Assembly (NCBI GenBank): GCA_015499985.1
Contig: JAAAUF010000697.1
Coordinates: 1-22,144 of the forward strand
DNA: 22,144 bases
Reading direction: 5' to 3'
Source: Haplosporangium gracile
Lineage: Eukaryota; Mortierellomycota; Mortierellomycetes; Mortierellales; Mortierellaceae
Part shown: in pieces, positions 9,856 through 19,090 of the stretch
Numbering within the stretch: position 1 is the first letter of the stretch
Layout: every line of letters begins with the position of its first letter
Made by a program: the position numbers and the translations under genes
Notes under the pieces: generated by a model
Seen by the model: only the letters and a program-made list of their open reading frames with translations
Told to the model about the DNA's origin: nothing
Database searches by the model: none

Positions 9856-9903
9856 GTTGCAAAAACATGTGTTGGCTCATGTTACAAAGACAAGTGATGT
9901 GAT

Positions 9904-10063
9904 GAACACGCTCTTCTGTCATTCTTTTTTTTATTTTATTTCCGTTCGGTCATGTGACTGAATAAGCTACTGCTATTGAATACCAACCCCATTCAAAAAA
10001 GTGAAAAAGGTATACGCTCCAATCAACATGGGGAACTGTACGCAAAAACCAAAATTCGATGTA
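9904..10063 (-). repeat. Right terminal inverted repeat of the transposon
   Basis: Reverse-complement partner of 8824-8983, with about 20 differences plus small indels by eye. On the minus strand it lies directly upstream of the transposase remnant, so it probably supplied the promoter and leader of that gene. Confidence 0.85.
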
Positions 10064-10188
10064 GGAAAGGGGTATGGATGGGAGAAGGGCTATTTGATTT
10101 TGGCAGCCTAGCTGGACAAGTAGATAGACAGTCTCCGACTCTTTGAACACACAGTGGGCTTGTGATAGGCTGAGCTTGTAAGAGTCAT

Positions 10189-10194
10189 TTTATT
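10189..10194 (-). terminator. Poly(A) signal of NDUFAF6
   Basis: AATAAA on the minus strand, 17 nt beyond the TAG stop at 10212-10214. Confidence 0.55.
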
Positions 10195-10211
10195 ATTCCT
10201 GCTGGGATCGT

Positions 10212-11605
10212 CTATTCGATATGGAGAAGCTTGCCCTGGCGGAAACGATACCAGAGCTTGGCAGGGAGGAACCATTCACGCTGCTGGATGTTGGGTGCCA
10301 GAGGGTTGAAATCTGCCTTCTCTAACCGGGCGAGGTACGACTCTGTAGGGATTCCCGCCATCAGCACAGGCAGTGCTTCCTGGGGTAAGTTGCCCATATA
10401 TGACTGTGCGGTCGCCAAATGGACATGAGCTGCTGTTGCTACTTCCAATGTTGCGTCCTGAAGAGCCGGTGTGATTGTTGGGTTCCTGAACAATGCTTCC
10501 TGTGACAAGTTGTGCTAATTGTTTTCAAGTTTCAAAGATGCGGAGAAAAATATATGTCAGCGGCTGTCACGCTTTGCCCGTTTTTCACATAGCCATGCTG
10601 AGTGTCTAGTCCTGCATAGAGTAGTTACCTTGGCAGTGATCTCGGCAGGAATGACCATGCGGTTTTGGTGCATGTGGAATGGGAAGGCACGCAACATGGT
10701 CGCAATGCCCATAGCCTTGGCCATATGACTGGCAGCATGATCTGCCTCTAACGACTTAACACCCACTGACTCCAACTGCAAGTACAGCAATGACCCAAAA
10801 GTGTTCTCGCAGTACGTCTCCATCTGCCCCAAAGTCATGAACTGTGGGTCGGACAAGTTCTGTTCTCGCTCTGTGATCATCCTCTTGAACCAGATCAATG
10901 ACATCTCTGAATCGCCGCCGTTTCCTCCTTGCTGCTGGTGGTGAAGCTCCTGCTCCTGAATGGCATGAGCAAGCGCCAGGGCGACGGGTTGTTGTGGTGG
11001 CATGCCTGCGAAGATCTTGTCCAATGTGTCTCTCCAGAACTGCATCCGCATGCGGCCAATGTCCGTGTTGCTAACCGACTCTCGGATCGAGGCCAGCTCG
11101 ATGTTAAATGCTCGGAGGGCCAGTTGGGTAGGCTTTTGGTGTGCTGGAAAGAACTGTGAACAGAGGAACCCCTCATAATCTGCTTTTCTACAAAGTTAAA
11201 TGATATACGGACAAGTTAGGTATCATCGTAGTTTGCTCCGCACTTGCTCGTTGGATACAGAGCCAAGAAGTTCGATCACTCAGAGTGAACATACCGAACG
11301 AGGTTTTCGCAGTATTCAATGGCTTTTGTAGGCTTGGGCATGATCTCCTTGACAACCTTCTTCTTGGAAGACCGGCTGTTGGCTCCCAAGGAGAAAGGCG
11401 ACTGCTTCTTTGGTTCTTGGTGGTGGTGGTGGGTATGGTCGTGGTCGTGGTTGCAGTTGTGATCGTGTACATGGGCAAACCCACGACGGGCGACTGTTGA
11501 GGCCGCCATGGGACTGGACCACTGTGCATTCCTGACAAGGGTTGCGCTGCCTAGTTGACGCTGTGCGACTGTGTTCCCTGAATGAACGATTCCTGTAGCC
11601 TTCAT
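10212..11605 (-). CDS. NDUFAF6: Mitochondrial complex I assembly factor NDUFAF6 (squalene/phytoene synthase fold)
   Basis: Three exons: 11605-11295, 11187-10629 and 10514-10212. The introns (11294-11188, GTATGT...TAG; 10628-10515, GTAACT...TAG) keep phase and give 390 aa. Residues 1-44 are Arg-bearing and poor in acids, as in a mitochondrial presequence, with RRGFA at 40-44. A His-rich tract follows at 45-62. The conserved body starts near YCENLV (98-103). It contains ALRAFNIELASIRESVS (127-143), GRMRMQFW (148-155), the PPQQPVALAL region, ENTFGSLLYLQLE and ADHAASHMAKAMGI; exon 3 carries HNLSQEALFRN and the C-terminal LEKADFNPLAP. These blocks match animal NDUFAF6 closely. RESVS stands where active squalene/phytoene synthases have a DxxxD-type metal motif, so it is a non-prenyl-synthase relative. 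Family role: assembly of complex I, ND1 module, in the matrix. It is divergently transcribed from the zinc-finger gene. Confidence 0.93.
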
Positions 11606-11853
11606 TGTTTTTTGTTCCGGATGTAAGTGTAAGTTGAGAAAGAGGGGATGTTTCGGGTTTTGCCGAGAGGAAGGAAACGTTGATCAGTTTTGAACCGAAA
11701 AGGAAGAAACTCTCCTCACTCAAATTTCCGAAACAAAGCCACAGCAATGGGGCAATTCTTTTTCTTACTCACGGCAAACAAACTCTCTTTTTTTGTTCCT
11801 TCACACTTCAAACTTCTCGTTCGCGTGCATACATCGCCTAAACACACACCATC
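11606..11853. promoter_or_regulatory. Shared divergent promoter region (NDUFAF6 / ZNF511-like)
   Basis: Only 248 bp separate the two start codons, so both promoters and leaders must fit here or overlap the opposite gene. The plus-strand side is CT-rich (11755-11825), then CA-rich up to the ATG at 11854. I see no clear TATA box, consistent with a housekeeping pair. Confidence 0.5.
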
Positions 11854-13212
11854 ATGGAGATCGACCCACCTACATTCCCTCAGTCAGCAGACACACCGAC
11901 ACTCCCAGGAGTCGAGAACAACAGCGGTAGCAGTCTGGACGTCTTCCCCAGAAAAAGACCACTGCATCAGGACGACCCCTTCTTCCAAGAAGGCACCTAT
12001 GAATACAAGGCAGCCTGGCTCAGACTTGAGGATGCCGACGCGTACATCCCAGACCTCAACGAACCCGAGGACAACACCTACAGAACGTACGTCTACATTT
12101 CCGCATACGTGCACGCTGAAGTTACTGACACCCCTACCAGTTCGCTATCATCACTTTTACTCACAAAGACAAACAATATTTATGCTTCTTGTTCTATGTT
12201 AGTGCAGCTCAAGCATGTCACTATGGCTCATGTCACGGTGAAAAGACTTTTTCCAGTGCAGCCATGTACGAGCACCATTTTGACACCAACCATCGACACA
12301 TCTGCCAGACTTGCAAGAAAGCCTTCCCAGGCGAGAAATGGCTGGTCCTTCATATCCGTGAGATCCACGATGTCCTCGTCCGCATCCAAAGAGAGCGTGG
12401 TGAACGCACTGTACGTACTTCATGGCATGACTAGTTTTTTCTCTCAGATAGAATACTTTCAGGGAAAAGTTCCTCTAACATACCTTTCCTTTTATTGCCA
12501 ATAGTACCAATGTTATGTGGATGGATGCGATAGATTGTGCTCGACGCCACAGAAGAGACGGATGCATTTGATCGACAAACATCAGTACCCCAAGCACTTC
12601 AATTTTTCGATCGTGGTCACGGGCGTCATCTCATCCGCAGGGAGGACAGCATCCATTCAGAAGCAGAATGCTTGGGAAGCAAGGAAACAGGGACAACAGA
12701 AGCCAAACCAGCGCCAACACATCAAAGACCACGAGATGGTCGATGAACACTCGATGGAGGTTGAACATCCTACTTCTTCCACACAAGGACCCAACACTGC
12801 TAAATCTAACCGCAGGAAATCAACAACGCCGGATCTAGGAATGCTGACGCCAGCGATATCTGCACCTCGCACGGTCAAAAAGAATATCTTTCAGCAATAC
12901 AGGAGTCAGGACACAAAACCAAAACCAAGCCTAAGAAGAACCTCGATCATTCGCGATCATACTGACATGGACATGGATGTGCCGTCGACCCCGTCTGCGT
13001 CAGGTCCTGCTTCTGTTGCGTCAACTGGAGCCTCAAGCCAGCTGGACTTTGATATGGACCAACTTCAAATTAGCATGTCGCGACTGATGGTCCCCCGCTC
13101 AGTCGCAAAGAAGATGGCTGCCAAACCACGGGCACTCAACAACAACAACAGCATCCCTACTCTCACCACTACCAACAACAACAACAACAACAACAACGAA
13201 ACCCTCGGCTAA
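11854..13212 (+). CDS. ZNF511-like C2H2 zinc-finger protein
   Basis: Three exons: 11854-12086, 12203-12410 and 12505-13212. The introns (12087-12202, GTACGT...TTAG; 12411-12504, GTACGT...ATAG) restore a continuous frame of 382 aa. Residues 1-77 are acidic and Pro-rich. Three fingers follow: C83/C88 with His at 102-108, C112-x2-C115-x12-H128-x4-H133, and C150-x4-C155-x12-H168-x4-H173. The MYEHHFDTNHRHIC and KHQYPKHFNF blocks, the finger order and the short linkers match the ZNF511 family. After about 190 the protein is disordered and basic, with a GRTASIQKQNAWEARKQGQQ stretch, and it ends in an Asn-rich run. The family is nuclear and poorly characterised; any DNA or RNA target is unknown. Confidence 0.87.
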
Positions 13213-13216
13213 TAAA
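13211..13216 (+). terminator. Poly(A) signal overlapping the stop codon of the ZNF511-like gene
   Basis: AATAAA at 13211-13216 shares two bases with the TAA stop at 13210-13212. If it is used, the 3' UTR would be only about 10-30 nt. Confidence 0.4.
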
Positions 13217-13577
13217 TTAACATTTTCAGAATTGGTGGCAAAGCAGTCCTTGTCTCAATTTTTCAAAGCAACTTGCAGTGCGCTATGACCTCTTTGCCTT
13301 TTTTGTGGACCATTGCTTCCTTCGTTACTGCTCACCACCCACTTTCCCTCCCCTGATGCCACTACTTTCCATAACACCTTGCGCTGCGACATTCAACAAT
13401 CTCTGGCAACAGAGATTCGTCTCATTCTGGCTCATTCGTTTGAAAGCGCGACATGGCACTACTTTTACATTCAATCTTCAGACTCAGGGCCTCTACGGCA
13501 TTCATATACGCACTCAACTTCCTCTAACCTATACCCATCCTGGCATAACTTATTTCGCACGTAACTGTGTTTCACAC
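13217..13577. other. Gap between the zinc-finger gene and the Myb remnant
   Basis: About 360 bp. A plus-strand frame is open from 13278 and joins the Myb remnant in frame, but the residues before about 13578 show no conserved character, so the true start of the dead gene cannot be fixed. No other feature seen. Confidence 0.4.
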
Positions 13578-14623
13578 TACGCGACAAGAAAATCGCTCGC
13601 TTCAACAGTATCAGCACTGCCAGGAACTCCAGCAACAACCAGCGCAAAGCCATCGCTACAGCAGACCATCAAAGAACAGGAGTTGGCTCAGTGGACACGA
13701 GTGAGGTATGCGGTCGCGACCTCGATGACAGCAGACCCAATGGATAAGAAGATTGAACAGTTCAACTGGAACGGAGTGCAAAAAGGTGAGGATCGTGGTG
13801 AATGTTGTCAGCCTTGGAGGATTATAGGCCTACCGACAAGCTCTCGCACCTGTATATGATGAACTTAAAGTGGTCGGCCAAGGAAAGGACGGTACTGATC
13901 CATTTTGTCTTGACGCATGGATTCGAGTGGAAGACGGTTGTTAGAGAGAACCTGAAGGGACGGCTCTCGCCGGAGAAGTGTAGCGTCGCCTGAAAGAACT
14001 TGGATATGCCCGTCGCCAAGCTGAGAAATGCTGGGGGTATGAGATTGTTGCCGGACGCTTCCTCTACAGGGTCTTCGCACTATAAGGCAACAACGACTGT
14101 TGGGATCACAGGACATGGGCACAGTTCGGGATCTTTTCTTGCCATATAGGACCAAGGAAGATGTCATGCGATATTGGTTCAAGAAGGCCTTGAACAGGCC
14201 AGCTACTATCAGTATAGATGACCATTATCAATTTCATTCTGCGCTCAAGGAAGTAATAGCGGGCATGGATGAAAGTGATATCGATTGGCTGGATGCTCCG
14301 TGGAGTATTAAGGAGTGGAACGAGATTGAGCAAAAGATGGAAGGTGGGTAGAGCAAGCGGATCTGCGACGCGTGTGGGAGAGTTCGTTCTAGTTCCTGAT
14401 CCGATCCACTTCTTGGACACCTTAAGAGGATGAAATGTTGTTGCGGATGGTTGAGTTTGTAGGGAAAGATGATTGTTTCTCGGTTGCAAGGGCTTTGCAA
14501 AACTACAAGTCTGCATGGCAGTGTCGACTCCGGTGGTGCCAGCTCCTTGCCCCTGTTGAGCTGGACGTCTCTCACCTAACCCTCTTCTTCTGTAAGGCAG
14601 CAAATAAATTCGCGACTGTGTGA
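13578..14623 (+). pseudogene. Decayed multi-repeat Myb/SANT-domain gene
   Basis: Fragments of one Myb-type protein are spread over all three plus frames. In order: KEQELAQWTRVRYAVATSM (near 13672), then KWSAKERTVLIHFVLTHGF ending GRLSPEKC in another frame and hitting TGA at 13991. It resumes after an apparent 1-nt deletion as RRLKELGYARRQAEKCWGYE and stops at TAA near 14083. Then come LPYRTKEDVMRYWFKKAL and DAPWSIKEWNEIEQKMEG, then GRWVEQADLRRVWE in a shifted frame. A textbook Myb start follows, SWTP-stop-EDEMLLRMVEF, with TAA at 14423-14425 where Glu is expected, then VARAL and CRLRW. The helix spacing, W residues and (Q/K)CxxR(W/L) ends are Myb hallmarks. At least three frame changes and three stops, none with plausible GT-AG introns, indicate a pseudogene. 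The 5' limit is uncertain. Confidence 0.7.
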
Positions 14624-14789
14624 CCGCTAAAATGCAGATCGAGTTTGATCAACACAAAAATGGCGTCCGTTGTTTTTTTAATTTTTCCATTTCTCTTTTT
14701 ATCCCACAATTTCCACACCGGTCACCTCCTCACCGGTCCCAACAAGATCCGACAACGCCCCTCCCCCCACAACAACCATCCGACAAGTA

Positions 14790-16847
14790 ATGGATATCCC
14801 AGAGATCAGGTGCCTGGTCGCAGAGCAGATGGAACTGGACACATTGTGCTCCGCAGCACTGGTTTCCAGAGCCTGGCGCGACACCTGTATGCCCTTGATC
14901 TGGAACAACATCTCCTGGACCTCGCAGGTTAACGAACGTCCCACACCTGAGGCGCTACTTGCCAACGCGCACCTTGTGAGGACGGTTACTATTTTCACGA
15001 TGAAGCTTGATGCTCCCAGTAACGGCGGCTGCGGTACTGGAGACAGTGGAAACGGAGGTAGAGAAGCAGACGTAGGAACAGAGACAGGAACAGCAACAGG
15101 AACAGCAATGGAAGTCGTTGGCGGAGGTCCTGCAAGCGGAGAATCAGTAGAAATCAACGAGGCTGCTCCTGCTGAAGAATCAGGAAAAGCACATATTGGG
15201 GCAACAACAAAACCTGGAGGAGGGTTCCCGTTTGCACCATGTCGGAGGATCGAGGAACTCAACTTGCAACTTAACATCCGGCAGGCTCCATTATGGGATC
15301 ATCTCACCGACCTTGTCAAGCACAACCCAGGACTCAGGACCCTCTCCGTCTTTCTCTCTGGTGTGCCCCCAACCCTCGAGTTCATGCAAACCCTGGCAAG
15401 GTCCAACACCTCTTCACCAGCCTCGTCGCCATCCACCTCGTACACGTCACCTTCATCCCCACACGGATCAGGGACAGGATCAGGAGGTGGAGGGCTGAAG
15501 ACGTTCATGACAATGTTCTTGGATTTGAATAAACAGACCACAGAAGCCCTCCTCGATTTGGCCACAAAACTAGAGTCCCTTCAACTTAACGGCGCCACCA
15601 CCGTAGATCCAGGATCTCTCGACCGCTGGCCCGTCTTCCCAAACCTCGTAGTGCTCAAACTCGGACTCAGTTCTGGAATCACCCCTCACCATCAGCTCCA
15701 GATCATTCAACGGTGTCCTCAATTACAGTCTTTGGCTTGGGATTTGGAAGAGTCAGCGGCGACGGGACCGTTGACGTATGATGGTCCGCAGAATCCTACA
15801 CCGGATACGACGGCGTATTATAACTATCGGTTTCCCACCACGGCGGTGTGCCAGTTGTTTGAGCCCACATTTTGTCCGCAGTTGGAGAAGTTGTCGATTA
15901 CTTATCCGGCGCTATCAGATCAAGAGTTGGCCAGGGTTGTTGAGGCCTGTCCGAGGTTGACGTTGTTCGAGGTCTTTGAGACGGGCTTTGGAGTGAGGGC
16001 TTTTCATGCCATGACGAGGCACTTTGTGCACTTGACACGGCTAGATATCAGGAGGTGTTCGGGAGTTACGAGTCCGATGGCGCAGAGGATCTTGACGTCT
16101 TGTAGGAATTTGGTTTTTTTTTGTGGAGACGCCCTTCATGCCCGGGACATTGTCGGCTTCCATTCTCAACAACTCCAAGAAATCAACGCCGACAGGACGG
16201 TACAGTCTCCACAGGAACAACAACTCCAACCACAGGACTGGGTCTGTAACGACCTAACCTGGTTAACACTTTACATCTGCGGGCTCGAAAACGCCCCGCC
16301 CACCTGGTTACCCATAGTCCTGGCCCAACTCGCCCGCCTCACCTCCCTCGACTTCCTCACAATCTCCCCCACAGGTCCCGAATTCGACGGCACAAAAGAC
16401 GGACTCCCCCTCACCCTCTCCTCTGGCCTCTCCACCCTGTCAACACTCACGAACCTCGAACGGTTCTGTTTCCATGGTCTAGCACAAGAGATGCAGGAAG
16501 AAGATGTCCAGTGGATGGTCGACTCCTGGCCGCGGTTGGTGAGAGTCGAGGGGGTTGTGCACCCCGAGAGGGAGAGACGGATGGCGATTGAACCGATAAT
16601 GAGGAGGGAGGGGATTGAGGTGTGTGGGTACTTTGGGGATGATGATGAGGATGTTTTGGGGTTGCATGTTATTGCGTCTGAGGATGAGGATGGGGAGGAG
16701 ATTGATTTTGGAGGGCAGGAGGATATGTTGGAGGATGAGGAGGCAGTTTTGGAAGGTTTGGGTAGTGCTGCAGATCAGCCAGCTGAAGGAAATCCTCTAC
16801 CTCCACCAGCCCTCCCTCAAGAAGCCCAGGACCAGGATCATGTTTAG
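14790..16847 (+). CDS. F-box-like/LRR-like protein
   Basis: A single-exon gene of 685 aa, stop TAG at 16845-16847. Residues 1-43 have the F-box-like pattern: IPEIRCLVAEQMELDTL, then AALVSRAWRDTCMPLIW. The ATG at 14790 places this domain right at the N-terminus, as is usual for the family. Residues about 73-148 are a Gly/Thr/Glu-rich low-complexity insert. From about 150 to 600 there are repeated leucine-patterned units (for example LRTLSVFLSG, LEKLSITYPALSDQELARV, LTRLDIRRCSGVTSPMAQRI), typical of LRR/AMN1-type repeats. About 610-685 is strongly acidic and ends Pro-rich. By family role the F-box binds Skp1 in an SCF ubiquitin ligase and the LRRs recruit a substrate, which cannot be named here. 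It is convergent with the GGPP synthase gene; the stops are 118 nt apart, so the 3' UTRs may abut or overlap. No clear AATAAA was seen. Confidence 0.85.
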   Translation: MDIPEIRCLVAEQMELDTLCSAALVSRAWRDTCMPLIWNNISWTSQVNERPTPEALLANAHLVRTVTIFTMKLDAPSNGGCGTGDSGNGGREADVGTETGTATGTAMEVVGGGPASGESVEINEAAPAEESGKAHIGATTKPGGGFPFAPCRRIEELNLQLNIRQAPLWDHLTDLVKHNPGLRTLSVFLSGVPPTLEFMQTLARSNTSSPASSPSTSYTSPSSPHGSGTGSGGGGLKTFMTMFLDLNKQTTEALLDLATKLESLQLNGATTVDPGSLDRWPVFPNLVVLKLGLSSGITPHHQLQIIQRCPQLQSLAWDLEESAATGPLTYDGPQNPTPDTTAYYNYRFPTTAVCQLFEPTFCPQLEKLSITYPALSDQELARVVEACPRLTLFEVFETGFGVRAFHAMTRHFVHLTRLDIRRCSGVTSPMAQRILTSCRNLVFFCGDALHARDIVGFHSQQLQEINADRTVQSPQEQQLQPQDWVCNDLTWLTLYICGLENAPPTWLPIVLAQLARLTSLDFLTISPTGPEFDGTKDGLPLTLSSGLSTLSTLTNLERFCFHGLAQEMQEEDVQWMVDSWPRLVRVEGVVHPERERRMAIEPIMRREGIEVCGYFGDDDEDVLGLHVIASEDEDGEEIDFGGQEDMLEDEEAVLEGLGSAADQPAEGNPLPPPALPQEAQDQDHV

Positions 16848-16932
16848 ATCAAACTAGATATCTTCTTTGCATTCACACAACACAATACCACAATACAAAA
16901 CACTCGCATATCATCAAAACATCATCCTACAC

Positions 16933-16938
16933 TTTATT
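16933..16938 (-). terminator. Poly(A) signal of GGPP synthase
   Basis: AATAAA on the minus strand, 27 nt beyond the TGA stop at 16966-16968 and inside the 118-nt space shared with the convergent F-box gene. Confidence 0.6.
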
Positions 16939-16965
16939 TCCTCCCCTCCTTTCACACACCTCCCC

Positions 16966-19090
16966 TCACTTAGCAGCACCGCCAGTAGCGGTCGAGGTGG
17001 TAACAAACATGGGTACAACATTCTTCTCAGCGTCCGCAGAGACAGGGTCCGGAATACTCAACCGATCAATGATCCTCTCCAGACGTGCATTGCCTCCCAA
17101 ACGCCTTATCTCCTCCCGCGCACGTTCCTCGTAAAGCGTAAGCTGTTGGCGGCAGTACTCGAATGTCTTTGTGGCATTCATCAGACTCACGGCATAGACT
17201 TTTAGCTCGTGGTCTTTGGGCCTTTGCTTCAAAATATCTATTTCCGGGACAAGATTGAAAAGATATTAAAAGGTAAAGATTAAACAAATCTTTGCGGTCT
17301 TGCAGCTGTTTCGAAACGTAAATATGACAGTGCTAGTGACGGCGAGGAAAAAATAGCTTACTAAGGAGCTTTCGGCTGTTGGGTGCGGCGCGGATGGAGT
17401 GGATGATGGGGTATGAGAATTTGCCTTCCGTCAAGTCTTCGCAGAATCCCTTGTTTGCAGAGTACTATCACCCACAAATCCAGAACAAGAAACTTTCGGT
17501 TAACAAACAGCGGAGCAAATTATGTCTTGAGGTGTATCGTTCAGCACCCCTCGATCAATGAGGTGAGTGTTGCTGCTGCGAACTGTTGTTTTGTACCTGA
17601 CTGGATTGAAGGTTGAGGTAATCGTCTCGAATCTGAAAGTGGATCCCGATCAGCTCCACCATTGACACATAGTCACTAAATGAATAAAAAAAGAGCAATT
17701 CAGGGGTGTGAGCTTGCATGGTTCCGTATGTAGATAGTGACCTGCTATGAGCAAACTAAAGTGCGATCCTCGAGACGACATCATACACGGTAGAGTCGCT
17801 AGCGGTTTGCATTAACTTGACAGCGAGACGCAACAGACCTCCCGTTTCTATAGAAAGAAAATACGAACGAAGACGAGTAAGTATAAAATGAGGATCCATG
17901 AGCGCATCTCCTGGTGCCTAATGGTTGCAGAATAGGAAAAAAATGAGCATACTGTCGTTGACCATGGAGATGTACTCCTCCTCTGTTGGGCATGTGAGAC
18001 TGTCTCTCCAAAGTAACTCCATTCCCTGTCCTCTATGCAAACACAGTAATTCCTCTATGAAGTTACCAGGTTATGGGGAAAACATATCAGTGCTGTTGCT
18101 CATAGGACAAGACAGGATCATGACAACAAACAGACGCAATGGACGATGACAAGAAACGTACCGGTGAAGATGGAGAGCATTTTGGGGTTGGGAATCTTGG
18201 AGAGTTCTGCCAGTGCCAAGAAGTAGACATAGTTGGCACAGTTGATCGTCGCAGGTACTCCAAAGATCTTGTGTGCCACTAGAAAGATAGTTCAAAACAA
18301 TACAGAGAAGACATATGTTAAGTATGGGTGTACGTGTGGATGCAGTGTCTTTTTGTGGCAAGAACTTTCTTTGTTGCGAAGAAGGTTAGTTTTGTGTTTT
18401 TGTCACACGAGCAGCCAAGGGAGAGGCAGATGAGAGCTTTTTGGGAAAAGGAAAAACTCCACACATGATAAAGAACAAAACTGTCGATAAAAAAATATAA
18501 GGAGGGAAACGAAGAAGGAAGGAGAGAGAGAGAGTTGTGACGATCGTTCATTGTCATTGCTGCGTTCCTGTATTGGTTGTACTTCTTACCCGGCTCGCCC
18601 CTGCGCAGGACAGAGTCATCCTCAATATCATCGACCCTATTGTAGCCAAAAGAGAGGACACTCGTTAGATAAGGCCGTTCTCGGGTGCTGATCAATGGTC
18701 TCACAATAATCCTTGGTTCCTGAACTAACAGCTCGACTCCTTTTTTTGCAAGAAAGAAAAAAAAACAAGGAGAAAGCGTACAGGAGACTGGAGGTGTGGA
18801 GCATCTTTACGACCTTGGTGATGATGGCGAGCTCCTGAGGAGGCACCTTGAGCCAAATATTAAAAGCCTCGATCAGCTCTGTCCGCATCTCCTTGCCAGG
18901 GTTCGAGCAGATATACGTGTATGGCTCCAGAAGGGCCTATCGATGAGAGAAGTGGAAGGAAGGGTGAGTACCCTTGTTCGTTTGTTAAGTTACGTTGAAG
19001 GAGTAATGCAACGAGCATGGTCAAGAAGTAAAAAGGAATCTCGTTTACAGCTTCATCATGGTCCGTGGGGTAGATTGTAGGGATGGCCAT
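16966..19090 (-). CDS. Geranylgeranyl diphosphate synthase, nine exons
   Basis: Exons 19090-19049, 18936-18782, 18636-18590, 18278-18162, 18054-17953, 17847-17787, 17675-17597, 17464-17362 and 17237-16966 join in phase to 325 aa. All eight introns are GT-AG, 105-145 nt except one of 311 nt. The enzyme is a trans-prenyltransferase that makes C20 GGPP from FPP or shorter allylic diphosphates plus IPP. The first Asp-rich motif DDIED is at 68-72, followed by DSVLRRGEP; the second region has FQIRDDYLN, with DDYLN at 192-196. [27 protein letters not shown] and [16 protein letters not shown] are the other prenyl-synthase blocks, and the C-terminal FEYCRQQL...GGN is as in eukaryotic GGPS1. Length is normal. 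The 14-codon first exon starts [14 protein letters not shown]. In fungi the product feeds protein prenylation and, where present, carotenoid or trisporoid synthesis; no other pathway gene is in the window. Mucoralean homologues are called carG, but I leave the symbol blank. Confidence 0.94.

Larger units (their letters stand above)
8824..10063. mobile_element. Degenerate TA-flanked DNA transposon with long TIRs (pogo/CENP-B type)
   Basis: Two inverted copies of about 160 bp (8824-8983 and 9904-10063), roughly 85 percent identical by eye, flank about 920 bp. The outer ends read TA-CACCGAATTTTGG on the left and, reverse-complemented, TA-CATCGAATTTTGG on the right. A TA target-site duplication (8824-8825, 10062-10063) around an element at 8826-10061 fits Tc1/mariner/pogo elements. 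Between the repeats, on the minus strand, lie the N-terminal HTH-like part of a transposase and what looks like its C-terminal tail, with no DDE catalytic core, so the copy is a non-autonomous internal-deletion derivative. TIR divergence and broken frames point to an old insertion. Confidence 0.75.

Noticed and set aside
13790..13816. 26-nt GTGAGG...CAG segment as an intron that would rescue the Myb frame
   Set aside because: Far below the 75-311 nt range of the other introns here, and later stops and shifts remain unexplained, so decay is the simpler reading.
10212..19090. NDUFAF6 (phytoene-synthase fold) and GGPP synthase as a carotenoid gene cluster
   Set aside because: The first protein matches the mitochondrial assembly factor, lacks the first catalytic Asp motif and has a presequence; unrelated genes lie between them.
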